Source of the DNA: Leucobacter triazinivorans
Lineage (GTDB): Bacteria; Actinomycetota; Actinomycetes; Actinomycetales; Microbacteriaceae
Length of the DNA: 64,000 nt
NCBI RefSeq assembly: GCF_004208635.1
Contig: NZ_CP035806.1
Coordinates: 248,001-312,000 of the forward strand
Reading direction: 5' to 3'
The position numbers and the translations under genes are program-made. Each line of letters starts with the position of its first letter. Position 1 is the stretch's first letter. Shown one piece after another: positions 27,855 to 38,000 of the stretch. The notes below the pieces were generated by a model. That model ran no database searches, was not told the DNA's origin, and saw only the letters and a program-made list of their open reading frames with translations.

Positions 27855-28418
27855 TCACCCCTCCAGGTCGTCGACGCCCGGGAGCCAACTGAGACCGGGC
27901 TTGCCCCAGCCGTTCTTGCGCTGCGCCTTCTGGGCTCCGCGGTTCTCGGGATGCACCAGGCGGTCGACGTAGAGCAGCCCGCTCAGGTGGTCGAACTCGT
28001 GCTGCAGAATGCGCGCGAACCAGCCGCTCGCCTGCACCTCGAAGGGAGTGCCGTCGACGTCCTGAGCCCGCAGCAGTGCGCGCGGCGAACGCCGCAGGGC
28101 GAAGCGCTCTCCGGGGAACGACAGGCAGCCCTCGACCTCGTCCTCGCCCGGCAGGCCCGGATCGGGCGGGGCGATCCACAGCTCGGGATTGATCGCCGCC
28201 CCCTGGGCGGGCGCCTCGTCCTGATCCTCGTACATCCACACGAAGACGCGCTTGCCCACACCCACCTGGGGCGCCGCCAGCCCCACGCCGGGCGCGGCGA
28301 CGGTGGTCTCGAACATGTCGTCCACGAGCGTGCGCAGCTCGGCGTCGAACTCGGTGACGGGGGCTGCGGGGCGGTGGAGCACCGGCTCGCCGCAGATCAC
28401 GATGGGAAGCACTGCCAT
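27855..28418 (-). CDS. def: Peptide deformylase
   Basis: A 187-residue metal-dependent deformylase that removes the N-formyl group from new proteins. All three motifs are present: GVGLAAPQ (motif 1), EGCLSFPGE (motif 2, metal-binding Cys) and QHEFDHLSG (motif 3, His-Glu-Phe-Asp-His). ATG at 28418; divergent from orn, 63 bp apart. Confidence 0.96.
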   Translation of the reverse strand: MAVLPIVICGEPVLHRPAAPVTEFDAELRTLVDDMFETTVAAPGVGLAAPQVGVGKRVFVWMYEDQDEAPAQGAAINPELWIAPPDPGLPGEDEVEGCLSFPGERFALRRSPRALLRAQDVDGTPFEVQASGWFARILQHEFDHLSGLLYVDRLVHPENRGAQKAQRKNGWGKPGLSWLPGVDDLEG

Positions 28419-28481
28419 GGACTCCAGCCTACCGGTGAGCGTCTAGACTGAACGGGTCCACGCGGGTGAATGGAGTGCAAC

Positions 28482-29132
28482 GTGTCGAACACGCCAGCGG
28501 ATCAGATCGTCTGGATCGACTGCGAGATGACAGGTCTCGACGTCGATCGCGACGGCCTGTGCGAGATCGCCGTGATCGTGACCGACTTCGAGCTCGAGCC
28601 ACTCGATCCCGGGTTCGAGATCGTCATCAATCCCGGGGCCGATGCGCTCGCGAACATGAACGATTTCGTGCGGGGCATGCACGAGAGCTCGGGCCTGCTC
28701 CCCCGCATCGAGAGCGGCGCCACCCTCGAGGCCGCGGAGTCACAGGTGCTGGAGTACTTGAGCCGCTTCGTCACCGCAGGCCGTCGGCCCCTCGTCGCCG
28801 GCAACACCATCGGCATGGATCGCCGCTTCATCGCGAAGTATCTGCCGCGCCTCGAGGAGCGGCTGCACTACCGAAGCATCGACGTCTCAACGATCAAGGA
28901 GCTGAGCCGGCGCTGGTACCCGGCCGCCTACTTCGGCGCGCCCGAGAAGCGGGGCGGACACCGCGCTCTCGCCGACATCGCGGAGTCGATCCAGGAACTC
29001 GCCTACTTCCGCGGGGCGGTGATGATCGACGGACCCGGGCCGGACAAGAACGCGGCTGCCGGGATCTCGCGGGCGACGAGCGAGCGCTACGCCCGGATCA
29101 TCGACGGACCGGAGCCCGGCAACGAGTCCTGA
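28482..29132 (+). CDS. orn: Oligoribonuclease
   Basis: A 216-residue DEDDh 3'-5' exonuclease that degrades RNA dinucleotides, including pGpG from c-di-GMP breakdown. DEDD residues sit in VWIDCEMTGLD, AGNTIGMDRRFI and GHRALADIAESI. GTG at 28482 is chosen because GGAG lies 6 bases upstream; an in-frame ATG 12 bases earlier is possible. A GGDEF-EAL protein is encoded 650 bp further on. Confidence 0.95.
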   Translation: MSNTPADQIVWIDCEMTGLDVDRDGLCEIAVIVTDFELEPLDPGFEIVINPGADALANMNDFVRGMHESSGLLPRIESGATLEAAESQVLEYLSRFVTAGRRPLVAGNTIGMDRRFIAKYLPRLEERLHYRSIDVSTIKELSRRWYPAAYFGAPEKRGGHRALADIAESIQELAYFRGAVMIDGPGPDKNAAAGISRATSERYARIIDGPEPGNES

Positions 29133-29135
29133 GAC

Positions 29136-29561
29136 TCACGGCTCGGGATCGTCCTCGCGCGACCAGGCGACGGCGATGAGTCTGCGCAGCACGTCGAGGT
29201 CGATCTGCTCGAGCCGCTTCACGTAGACGCAGCCGGCCCCCTCGGTGTAGGTGCCAAGCCGCGGCAGCAGCGCGGACCCCGCCGGGAGGTCCTTCAGACC
29301 GTAGAGCGAGAGCTGCGCTTTGCGCGGGGAGAACCCGGTCTTCGGCCACTCTCCGCGCGTGCGTGGATTCGCGGGCGAGACGTAGCGGTAGCTGCCGTAT
29401 CCGACGATCGACGGCCCCCACATCCGCGGATCCTCCCCCGTCACCTCGCGGAAGATCTCGGCGAGCGCCAGACCGTCCTCCCGACGCTTCGCCGGGGTGA
29501 CGCGCTCCAGGAACTCCCGCACATCTGCATCGGTCGGTCGCGTCTTGATCTCGTCGGCCAT
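29136..29561 (-). CDS. DUF1801 domain protein
   Basis: A 141-residue protein with the DUF1801 (YdhG/YjhX-like) core: ADVREFLERVTPAKRREDGLAL, PRMWGPSIVGYGSYRYVS, and SPRKAQLSLYGLKDL. The upstream frame stays open but the ATG at 29561 matches the normal family N-terminus. Function unknown. Its stop is 3 bp from the orn stop (convergent). Confidence 0.82.
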   Translation of the reverse strand: MADEIKTRPTDADVREFLERVTPAKRREDGLALAEIFREVTGEDPRMWGPSIVGYGSYRYVSPANPRTRGEWPKTGFSPRKAQLSLYGLKDLPAGSALLPRLGTYTEGAGCVYVKRLEQIDLDVLRRLIAVAWSREDDPEP

Positions 29562-29777
29562 ACCGCCATTCTCGCGCACTGAAGCCGCTCGGGGAAGCGC
29601 ATCCGGCGGCGAGGCCGCGCGGGCCGGGGATGCAGGGTTCGGTGCCGTGGGATCTGCGCCGTTCCCGGGCAATGCGCGATGATCGCACGACACTCGTGCC
29701 ATGATTGATGCGGCTGATCCTGCCGCACATCGCGTCGTCGCCGACGCGGCGCAGGCCGAGACATGGGAAGAGGGGCC

Positions 29778-32108
29778 GTGTTCAGACGCAGAGGCGCGAC
29801 GAATCGGGGCAACGCGCTCTCAGTGCTCTTCGCAGCGATCGCGCTGGGCGTCATCGGCACCGGCTGGTTCCTGCTCATCCGATCCGAGCCGGCATCCTGG
29901 ACCCACGTGATCGCGACGATCGCCGGAGTGGTGATCTGCGCGCCGTTCGCGATCCACGTCGGGCGCTCCGCCGGGTATCCCCTCGTCGGGGTCGGCGTCG
30001 TCATCCTCGCGATTCCACCGGTACCGGAGTCCGCCGTGCTCGGCGTCTCCGTCTGGGCCCTCGGCGTGGCGATCTCCCTGCTGGTCCTCCGCCGGAGCCC
30101 CCTGCACGCACTGAGCGTCACGGGAACGAGCATCGTGGGCGCGTTCGCCTTCGTCGCCGTGCACGGCGCGCTGTCGGCGCTCGGCGTCTGGCAGCTCCCC
30201 GCGTTCGTCGCGGCCGCCGCGGCCTACTACCTGCTCTTTCTGCTGGGCGAATGCGCGCGCCAGTGGCCCCGCTCCACCCCCGATCACGGCTTCAGCCTCT
30301 CGAGCATCAGCTTCCCCCGTGTCGCGCTCGTGGTCCTCGGCATCGGGGTCATCGCGACCCTGATGAACTACGTCAACTCCTCTCTCATCCCGTGGTTCGA
30401 GCACAATCCCGCGGCGAGCCGCAGATCCTTCGTCGTGCTGCTCACGGCTTCGCTGCTGTACGTGCTCGCGCAGCGGCAGCGCTACACCGCGATCGAGCAC
30501 CGTCTGAACGCCCTGATCGATGCGGCCGTGGAACTGCCCCGCGAGACGGGACGCGGCATCGCCGACGCCCTCCAGGAGCGGGCACGCGACATCGTGCGGG
30601 CGAATGCGGTCGAGCTGCGGGAGGCGCCGCCCGAGGCGCACGAGATCGGCGCGCCGGTCAGCCTCGAATCGGGCGACCAGCGCCACCTGGTCGCCGAGCG
30701 CAAGATCGGCGGCGGCCCGTTCACGCGGGAGGACCAGCACGCCCTCGTCACCCTCGCCCACGTCGCGAGCGAAGCGGCACGGGTGCAGAGCGAGGTCGAC
30801 GTACTCGAACGCCGCGCGAACAGCGACACGCTGACCGGCCTGCCGAACTACGGCGCATTCCAGAAGGCACTCGTCGAGGCGAACGAGCATCGGCCCTACC
30901 ACGAGGGCATCGCCCTGCTCTTCATCGATCTCGACAACTTCAAGAAACTCAACGACAACTTCGGGCACCGCGCCGGCGACGAACTGCTCTGCGCGATCGC
31001 CGAGCGCCTGCAGAGCAGCGCGGGCGGCGGAGACTTCGTGTCCCGTGTCGGCGGCGACGAGTTCGTGGTCATCCTCACGGGGCTCGTCTCCCTCGAACAG
31101 GCGAAGGAGTCGGCCGACCGGATCATCGAGAAGATCAATCAGCCGCTCTCGCTGGAGGGGCGATACATGCGCCCGATCGTCAGCGCCGGCCTGGCCTTCT
31201 CGAGCCACCGCGAGCTCGACGCTCAGACGCTCGTCGAAGACGCGGATCGGACGATGCTGCAGGTCAAGCGCTCGCGCCGCCAGGGCGGGCACCTCGAGGA
31301 GAGCAGCGTGAGCGTCTCGCTGCACCGTTCGACGCGCACCAACGACATCGTCGCCCGCGCCATTCGCGGTAACCGGCTGAGCCTCGCGTTCCAACCGATC
31401 GTGAGCATCGAGCGCGGCAGCATCTGGGCGTTCGAGGCCCTCGTGCGCTATGTCGATCCCGAGCTCGGCCCTATCTCGCCTCCGTCCCTCGTCGCGCGAG
31501 CCAAGAGCCTCGGTCTCATGAACGAGCTCACCCAGCAGGTCATCACCAAGGCGCTCGAAGCGGCCGAGCAGTTCCGACGTCTCGAACCGGACATCGACTG
31601 CATGACCGTGAACATCGAACTGGGGCAGATCAGCGAAGCCGAACTCGGGCCCTTCATCCGCGCCGCAGCGGCGGCGCACCCCGACATCAGGCTGTGCATC
31701 GAACTCAACGAGCGCTCGCTGCGCTCGGTGACCGACGATCTGAGACGCGATGCGGAAGCCATGCAGGAGGCCGGTGTGATCATCGCGCTCGACGACTACG
31801 GCTCGGACGACTCCCCCGTCGGCGCGCTCGTCCGCTTCCCGATGAACATCCTGAAGATCGACAAGAGCCTCATCAGCGACCTCGAGGATGTGCGCCAGCG
31901 CGAGGTGATCAGAGCGCTGCAGGGATTCGGGGACAATCTCCAGCACACGGTCGTGGTCGAGGGCATCGAGAACCGGGCGATGGCCGATGTGCTGGTCGAA
32001 CTCGGCGTGCGCGATGCGCAGGGCTACTACTTCGGCCGGCCGCTCCCGCTCGCGCAGACGCTGGACCGCATCCGTCGATCGAGTACGCAGGCCACCCTCC
32101 GCCGCTGA
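29778..32108 (+). CDS. Membrane GGDEF-EAL cyclic-di-GMP protein
   Basis: A 776-residue protein. The first 230 residues contain about seven hydrophobic helices (MASE-like sensor), then a poorly defined GAF-like stretch, a GGDEF domain (RVGGDEFVVIL, intact) and an EAL domain (FEALVRY, with Asn of MTVNIEL, Glu of CIELNE, DDYG, K of ILKIDKS and VVEGIEN). Both catalytic sites look usable, so it could make or degrade c-di-GMP. The inhibitory RxxD site before GGDEF is absent (GGGD). The GTG at 29778 has GAGGGG just upstream; an ATG 15 bases earlier does not. Confidence 0.92.
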   Translation: MFRRRGATNRGNALSVLFAAIALGVIGTGWFLLIRSEPASWTHVIATIAGVVICAPFAIHVGRSAGYPLVGVGVVILAIPPVPESAVLGVSVWALGVAISLLVLRRSPLHALSVTGTSIVGAFAFVAVHGALSALGVWQLPAFVAAAAAYYLLFLLGECARQWPRSTPDHGFSLSSISFPRVALVVLGIGVIATLMNYVNSSLIPWFEHNPAASRRSFVVLLTASLLYVLAQRQRYTAIEHRLNALIDAAVELPRETGRGIADALQERARDIVRANAVELREAPPEAHEIGAPVSLESGDQRHLVAERKIGGGPFTREDQHALVTLAHVASEAARVQSEVDVLERRANSDTLTGLPNYGAFQKALVEANEHRPYHEGIALLFIDLDNFKKLNDNFGHRAGDELLCAIAERLQSSAGGGDFVSRVGGDEFVVILTGLVSLEQAKESADRIIEKINQPLSLEGRYMRPIVSAGLAFSSHRELDAQTLVEDADRTMLQVKRSRRQGGHLEESSVSVSLHRSTRTNDIVARAIRGNRLSLAFQPIVSIERGSIWAFEALVRYVDPELGPISPPSLVARAKSLGLMNELTQQVITKALEAAEQFRRLEPDIDCMTVNIELGQISEAELGPFIRAAAAAHPDIRLCIELNERSLRSVTDDLRRDAEAMQEAGVIIALDDYGSDDSPVGALVRFPMNILKIDKSLISDLEDVRQREVIRALQGFGDNLQHTVVVEGIENRAMADVLVELGVRDAQGYYFGRPLPLAQTLDRIRRSSTQATLRR

Positions 32109-32149
32109 CGGGTCTCTCCCGCGGGGCCGTCGGCGGCCGCCCGCCGGGC

Positions 32150-33004
32150 TCAGTAGTCGGCGTCGGATTGAGATTGCGGAGTGACGTCGACGCCCCCGCT
32201 CACACGCGCGATCGCGTGCTCGGGAACGAAGTCGGGATCGAGCTCGAAGAACGCGTCGAGCACACCGATGAAGGCGAGCGACGCGACCGACCAGGTCTCG
32301 GGCTCGGGCTCGGCAGGGATGTCGAAGTGCGCCTCGACCAGGGCCGGGACGGTAGCGCGCACGATGCCGAGCCCCTCGATGACGGAGGCGGCAGCAACAA
32401 CGAACGCCTGATAATCGTTGTGGAACACGGGCTTGAGCCGGTAGCCGATCGTCGGCAGCACGTTGCGGTAGAAGCTCTCCATCGTCTCGACGAACGCGAG
32501 CTCGCTCGCCCGCAGGGCGTCGAGGACACGGGTGCGTCCGGCGCTCTCGGGCCAGGACAGGATCGTGGTGGAGAGCGCCGCGTAGGTGCGCCACTTCGCC
32601 GACGCCGTGACGACGTCGAAGTTGTACTCGGCGGCGGTGCGGATGATGTCGATGAGCACGCTGCGCCGTCCCTCGACGGAGCGGAGGTCGTCGGCGCGCA
32701 TGCTGAGGTACTGCCACGTCGTCAGAAGGGTCTCGGTATCCGCGCGATCGATCTGAGCCTGATTGGCGAGCTCGCAGAACAGATCGCCGAGGAACGCGTC
32801 GGTCGACGCCCACGTCTTGCCGAACTGCTTCATCGAGACGCCGGCATCGGAGCAGAGCCGCTCGAGCGATACCGGATCGATCCCGAGCGTGAGCCCCGAG
32901 GACTCGACATGCAGAATGGCGCTGTGCAGTACCCGGTTGCGTACCGAGTCGATTCCGGTCTGATCACGCAAGCCGCTCGCCCGATTCCAACTGTCTTCCG
33001 GCAC
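32150..33004 (-). CDS. TetR-like DNA-binding regulator
   Basis: A 284-residue, mostly helical protein. The N-terminal 75 residues (LERLCSDAGVSMKQFGKTWASTDAFLGDLF) have the TetR helix-turn-helix layout, though the sequence is diverged; the C-terminal domain is larger than usual. It is read toward the GGDEF-EAL gene and diverges from the GNAT/E1-like pair, so it might control that pair; this is inference from position. GTG at 33004 follows GAGGTG. The 257 bp between the two starts holds no other gene. Confidence 0.6.
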   Translation of the reverse strand: MPEDSWNRASGLRDQTGIDSVRNRVLHSAILHVESSGLTLGIDPVSLERLCSDAGVSMKQFGKTWASTDAFLGDLFCELANQAQIDRADTETLLTTWQYLSMRADDLRSVEGRRSVLIDIIRTAAEYNFDVVTASAKWRTYAALSTTILSWPESAGRTRVLDALRASELAFVETMESFYRNVLPTIGYRLKPVFHNDYQAFVVAAASVIEGLGIVRATVPALVEAHFDIPAEPEPETWSVASLAFIGVLDAFFELDPDFVPEHAIARVSGGVDVTPQSQSDADY

Positions 33005-33261
33005 CGTTGCACCTCAATTCCCACCTGCTCGTTGCTCCATCGTATCAATTTGCGCGCCTCATCGCGGGTTTTCCCGAAGAGCCGTGGAATCGGGACACCT
33101 GTCGTGCGCCTCGAACCGACACGTCGGCACGGGGTGCGCGGCACGCACCCCGAATGGTGCACAATAGGTGTTCGAACGAGTCCTTCGCGCACACGAACCG
33201 GGGGATACACGACCTGTCCGGAGCGGTTCTCGCCTCCGAGGCTTCCAGGAGGATCCCGGCG

Positions 33262-34032
33262 TTGTCCCACATTGATCGAAGTGTCACGAATCACGAGGTG
33301 ATTCCCGTGATCGAATCGAGCGTCTTCTCGGAGCACTCCACCGCCCGGCTCGCCGGCGGTCTGATCGCCAGGAACGGCGTGCCGCTCCCCGGCCTCGAGA
33401 CCGAGTACGCCGCGCACTTCCATCTGCGCAAGAAGGTGTACGTGGATCAGACCGGCCAACTCGCGGAGAGCGAGCTCCAGGACGACGGGACGGACCGCGA
33501 CGAAGACGACGAGCGGTCCGTCACGTTCGCGGTGATCGAGAACCACCAGACCGGCGCGCGCATCGTCGGCGTGGCGCGTCTCATCCTCCGCGGGGAGCAC
33601 CGCCCGCTCCCGGTCGAGGAGTTCTGCCCCGACGTGCTCGCGCCGGGAGAGCTGGGCCCCGAGAGCGTCGAGGTCTCCCGGGTGATCGCCCGCCACGAGA
33701 CCGCAGCGATGCAGAACCTCGTGCAGGCGCACCTCTTCGCGCTCATGCTCGCGTATCTTTCGGCGCACGAGCTCGACCGCACCTTCGCGATCCTGGAGCC
33801 GTGGCTCGAGCGTCATGTGAAGGGCGTGCTGGCCATCTCGCGCATCGGCGAGCTGCGCTACGTGGAGCACTACCTCGATTACAACGTACCCATCGAGATC
33901 GACATCCCCGCGTCGGTGGAGCGGGTGAACGCTCACAACGCCGGATTCATCGATCAGTATCGCGCCGCGGAGCCCGGGATGGCCTACTTCGGCCGCACGT
34001 ACAAGGGTGTCCGCAAGGAGCGCGCGGCCTGA
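33262..34032 (+). CDS. GNAT-fold protein resembling autoinducer (acyl-homoserine-lactone) synthases
   Basis: A 256-residue protein. The centre has the acyl-CoA N-acyltransferase pattern seen in LuxI/FeeM-like enzymes: YAAHFHLRKKVYVDQTGQL (the xFxxRKxVFxxxxGW-like signature), VTFAVIENHQTGARIVGVARLIL, then VEVSRVIARHE, like the SRV motif of LuxI. TTG at 33262 is taken as the start because AGGAGG lies 9 bases upstream; the GTG at 33298 has no site. Its stop overlaps the next ATG (TGATG), so it is co-translated with an E1-like enzyme. The acyl donor and acceptor are unknown. Confidence 0.65.
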   Translation: MSHIDRSVTNHEVIPVIESSVFSEHSTARLAGGLIARNGVPLPGLETEYAAHFHLRKKVYVDQTGQLAESELQDDGTDRDEDDERSVTFAVIENHQTGARIVGVARLILRGEHRPLPVEEFCPDVLAPGELGPESVEVSRVIARHETAAMQNLVQAHLFALMLAYLSAHELDRTFAILEPWLERHVKGVLAISRIGELRYVEHYLDYNVPIEIDIPASVERVNAHNAGFIDQYRAAEPGMAYFGRTYKGVRKERAA

Positions 34033-34973
34033 TGGGGAGCAGGAACGTCCGCTCCCCCGAGTTCTCGCGCAACTACGGGTTCTGGAGCGAATCCGAGCAG
34101 GAGGCGCTCGTCGCGGCGAAGGTCGCGATCGGCGGTGTCGGCGGCGACGGCTTCCAGCTGGGTCTCAAGCTCGCGCGCATGGGCGTCAGCCGGTTCAGCA
34201 TCGCGGACCCGGAGGTCTTCGAACCCGAGAACATCAACCGCGTCGAGGGCGCCTCGGGGTCGACGTGCGGCCGCAATAAGGCGGAGGTCTTTCGGGATCG
34301 CGTCCTCGACATCAATCCGGATGCCCAAGTGGAGATCTTCCTGAGCGGGGTCACACCGGAGAACATCGAGCCGTTCATGCGCGACGCATCGCTGGTACTG
34401 GACGAGTCCGAGCTGACAAGGCCCGAGATCGGCACCCTGATCGCCCGCCGCGCGAGGGCGCAGGGCATTCCCGACCTGCTCGTGATGAACGTCGGCTTCG
34501 CCGCGCAGGTGACCTCCTTCGCGCCGGACTCCGCATGGACCTTCGAACGCTTCATGGGGTTCTCGGCCGACACCCCGCTCGACGAGATCGCCGGCGCGGG
34601 CGTGGATCTCGCCCGCTGTCTGCCCTACATCCCGCCCTACACCGACCTGAGATCACTGCAGGCCGTGCAGGGCGAGAACGGGGAGCAGCCCGCGTCGCTC
34701 CCGTCCATCTCCGTGGGTGTGGATCTCGCATCGGCGATCGGCAGCACGCAGGCGTTCCTCCATCTGACCGCGGGGGTGACCAATCGCCGCCGCTCCCCCA
34801 TCTGGGCGCCTCGCGTGGCGTATACGGACGCCTATCTGATGCGCACGCGCACCTTGCGCGCCGGCCGGGCATCGTTCATGCGCCACGTGCTGATCGCGAG
34901 CGCGCGGCAGCGACTCGGTCTCAACCCGCTCGGAAGCTACACCCTCGCCGATATCGCGCGCCGCGCAAGCTGA
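34032..34973 (+). CDS. ThiF/E1-like adenylyltransferase
   Basis: A 313-residue E1-like enzyme. It has the nucleotide loop GGVGGDG (residues 34-40), Asp59 and DPEVFEPENINR (Asn67/69, Arg70), and Lys83 in CGRNKAEVF, followed by DINPDAQVEIF; these are the residues that bind ATP and activate a carboxylate in MoeB/ThiF/UBA1. No CxxC zinc pairs. Cys in DLARCLPYIPP is a possible thioester site but is not in the canonical place. Translationally coupled to the GNAT-like gene, which suggests acyl- or aminoacyl-transfer to a common product. No ubiquitin-like protein gene is visible nearby. Confidence 0.8.
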   Translation: MGSRNVRSPEFSRNYGFWSESEQEALVAAKVAIGGVGGDGFQLGLKLARMGVSRFSIADPEVFEPENINRVEGASGSTCGRNKAEVFRDRVLDINPDAQVEIFLSGVTPENIEPFMRDASLVLDESELTRPEIGTLIARRARAQGIPDLLVMNVGFAAQVTSFAPDSAWTFERFMGFSADTPLDEIAGAGVDLARCLPYIPPYTDLRSLQAVQGENGEQPASLPSISVGVDLASAIGSTQAFLHLTAGVTNRRRSPIWAPRVAYTDAYLMRTRTLRAGRASFMRHVLIASARQRLGLNPLGSYTLADIARRAS

Positions 34974-35011
34974 GGAGCTCACGACCGATGCACCGCTGCG
35001 GGCATCGAGCG

Positions 35012-38000
35012 TCACCGTCGCCTCCTCAGCTGTCGGGCGAAGACGATGCCGCCCAGGGCGAGGAGCGCCATCGCCGCGGCGAGCAGCGACTCCGATAGCG
35101 GCCCTCCGGTCACTGCGAGGAGCGGCACCTCGGGCGACGTGCCCGCGTTCTGAGAACGCTTCTGCCCGGCATCTGCTGCGTCGGGGCCTGTGCCGAGGTC
35201 CGCTGCTTCGGTTCCGCCGCCGGGGGTGCCGGGGATGCCCGGCGTCTCCGGGAACTCAGGCGTCTCCGGGGTCTCCGGGGTCTCCGGCGTCTCCGGCGTC
35301 TCCGGCGTCTCCGGCGTCTCCGGCGTCTCCGGATTCTCCGGGGTCTCAGGCGTCTCAGGATTCTCAGGCGTCTCAGGATTCTCAGGCGTCTCAGGATTCT
35401 CAGGCGTCTCCGGGGTCTCCGGATTCTCCGGATTCTCAGGCGTCTCCGGGATCTCAGGATTCTCGGGGGTCTCCGGATTCTCAGGATTCTCAGGATTCTC
35501 AGGCGTCTCGGGGGTCTCGGGGGTCTCGGGGGTCTCCGGGGTCTCCGGGGTCTCCGGATTCTCCGGATTCTCCGGGTTCTCCGGCGTCTCCGGCGTCTCC
35601 GGCGTCTCCGGCGTCTCCGGCGTCTCCGGATTCTCCGGCGGCTCCGGCTCTCCTCCCCCGGAGCAGGATTCGTCTGCACAGAGGAAGGTGTTGACGGCGG
35701 TGATCTGCAGTTCCTGCCACGAGTCCGGCTGCCCGGACTGCACGATGGTCGCCGTGTCGCGGGACGCATGGTCGATCCGCGTGCTCGTGGCGCCGCCGTC
35801 GTCCGTCTCGACGGCAAAGCAATGCGCACCGATGGGCAGGGGCAGCGGCGAGCCGCCCTCGGACACGTTCACGGTCTCGCCCCCGCGCAGGCGTACGAGG
35901 CCGGAGTAGACGGTCGACCAGACGGACTCCTCATCCCCGGTGGGTTCTTCCACCTCGCAGCTCACGAAGAACTCGAAGTCCGTATCCGCTGCGTCGATCA
36001 GGGCCTCCTCATCGCCCTCCACGAGCTTGCGGACGGAGAGCGTACCCGCGGAGTAGCGGTTCGTCAGGGAGACGCGCACCGTCTCTCCCGCAAGACCTGC
36101 CTCGTCGAGGGGCACCAGGACGTGCACGGGCTCTGGACGCGATTCGGGATCCGCACTCCCGGCGCCCGTCTCGCTCACCGTGCACTCCGCACCCGGCTCG
36201 ATCGGGCCGATCGGCTCGGAGGCCAGGTCGCGCTGGCCCTCGGCGTCGATCGTGAGCGACGTCTCGTAGCTCCAATCGCCCGGCGCCGTGCAGGCGACCG
36301 AGAACGAGAAGGTATCGTCGGTTCCGAACGGCTCGGCGCCGACACCGTCGAGTGTCTTGTCGATGATGATCCAGCCGGGCGCAACGAGACGCTCCTCATC
36401 CCGTTCCACGCCCACCCGCGGTGCCTCCAGCACATTCATGCGCAGACCGGTGGCGGGGTTTCTCACCGACACCGCGGCAGAGTTCCATGCCACATCCTCG
36501 GCACCGATTCGGGGCGCCTGCATCTCGAACTCGACGGAGAACCCGCTCCCGGCGGCGTAGGCGTTCGCCGAGCGGAAGCGCAGCGCGGTGACCTCGCTCA
36601 GATCTTCGGGCGTCGCACTCGACCAGTCGTCGACGCATCCGGTGTTCGCGCTATTCGGGAAGACCTCGTCTCGGCAGGGGTTGTCCGCGCGAGAGTACTC
36701 CGCGGACACCCCGGCAGGAAGATCCATGATGCCCGCGAGCACCGGTCGGAAGGTGCTGCCCCGTTCCGTGTCGGCCTGCCCCACGCTCACGCCGCGGTCA
36801 CCGGGCGCGGGAAGCAGGTCGTAGATCACCGCGTCGTCGACCGACGCACCGTGCGCGTTCATCCAGGTGACGCGATAGACGGCGCTGCCGCCGACCGATG
36901 AGATCTGTCCGACCGCAGGATGCCTCGCGAATCCCGCATCCAGATCGCCCTTAACCTCTTTGATGAGTCGCTGTGAGGACGAGCCGGGCTGACCTGGTTT
37001 TTCGGGAACGGTGTACGAGGACGTAGCGCGGCAGTAGTCCACAGTCGAGGAGTCACCGTCGAGATCCTTCGCGTCTGCAGCTTTGCATCCCGACAGGAAC
37101 TGCGGCGACGGAAGGTTCGCGAATAGTCCGGCCTCATTGGCGTAGACACCCGGCAGCGTGACGTCGGGGGTCAGCCACAGGCGGATCGACAATCCGGCGG
37201 CATCGCTCGCGATATGCGCGTTCAGGTGCTCGGCCGGGATCGTGACGCGCACCAGCTCCCGTCCCGTTCCGCCGAAGTCGTGAAGCACCTCCGCCGGATA
37301 CATCTCGGCATCCGTCTGAGAAGCGCCTTGCCCGTGGGTGCTGATCAGCACCGGAACCGAGTCGCCGGTCACGAGCCCCGTGGAGGCACCCACGGGGATC
37401 AGATCGGTCATCACGACGTCGCTCTCGAACGCGCGCGGGGTGAAGACTTGAGCGTTCAGTGTCCACTCGAGGCCCGCGGCGGAGGCACTGCTGCTCTTGG
37501 TCAGACCGACCACTGCTCGATCCGTGATGCTCAGGGTCGCCTGCCGAGTCACTGTATTCGACGGGGCACCCGTGTGCGCGTCGGTGAACTGAGCGGTGGC
37601 GGTGTTGCGAAGCTGATCGCCCGGGCGCGTGGACTCGTCGGCGTATCCCCCGATCGTGTAGCGCAACAGCGCGCCGGGCACTTTGGAAAAGACCAGTCGA
37701 GACACCCGCCCGATCGCGTTCTCAGGCACCTCGGCCTTGCCCGAAACCACCGGCAGAGTGATCGTCGAGCCGTCGGTCAGCACCGCTTCGATCGTCGGTG
37801 TTCCCACGCCCCCAGGGTAGATCGCATACGGATGCCACGCCGGCGTCTCGCAGAGCTCGCCGTCGGTGCGGCTCTCGTGGAGGGTGCCCCCGCTGAGACA
37901 GGGCATGTCGTCCTCCACCTCCCACTCGACCCGGGTGTGCTGCCCTCCGCCGGTCCCGATCGTGAGGACGTAGCTCGACTCGCTCAGGCTGCTGCCCTGC

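Noticed and set aside
29820..32813. 997-codon minus-strand frame
   Set aside because: Antisense of the GGDEF-EAL gene with biased, low-complexity composition.
33262..34973. Thiamine or molybdopterin synthesis (ThiF/MoeB) operon
   Set aside because: No ThiS/MoaD-like partner, no zinc CxxC pairs, and the coupled gene is a GNAT-like protein.
35241..35645. CRISPR-like array
   Set aside because: Units are 9 bp, contiguous, and in frame with the surface protein; no spacers.
35190..35909. Plus-strand frame reading as a collagen-like Gly-Val-Ser-Gly repeat protein
   Set aside because: It is the antisense of the Pro-Glu-Thr stalk; the minus-strand frame has signal peptide, domains and a sortase anchor.
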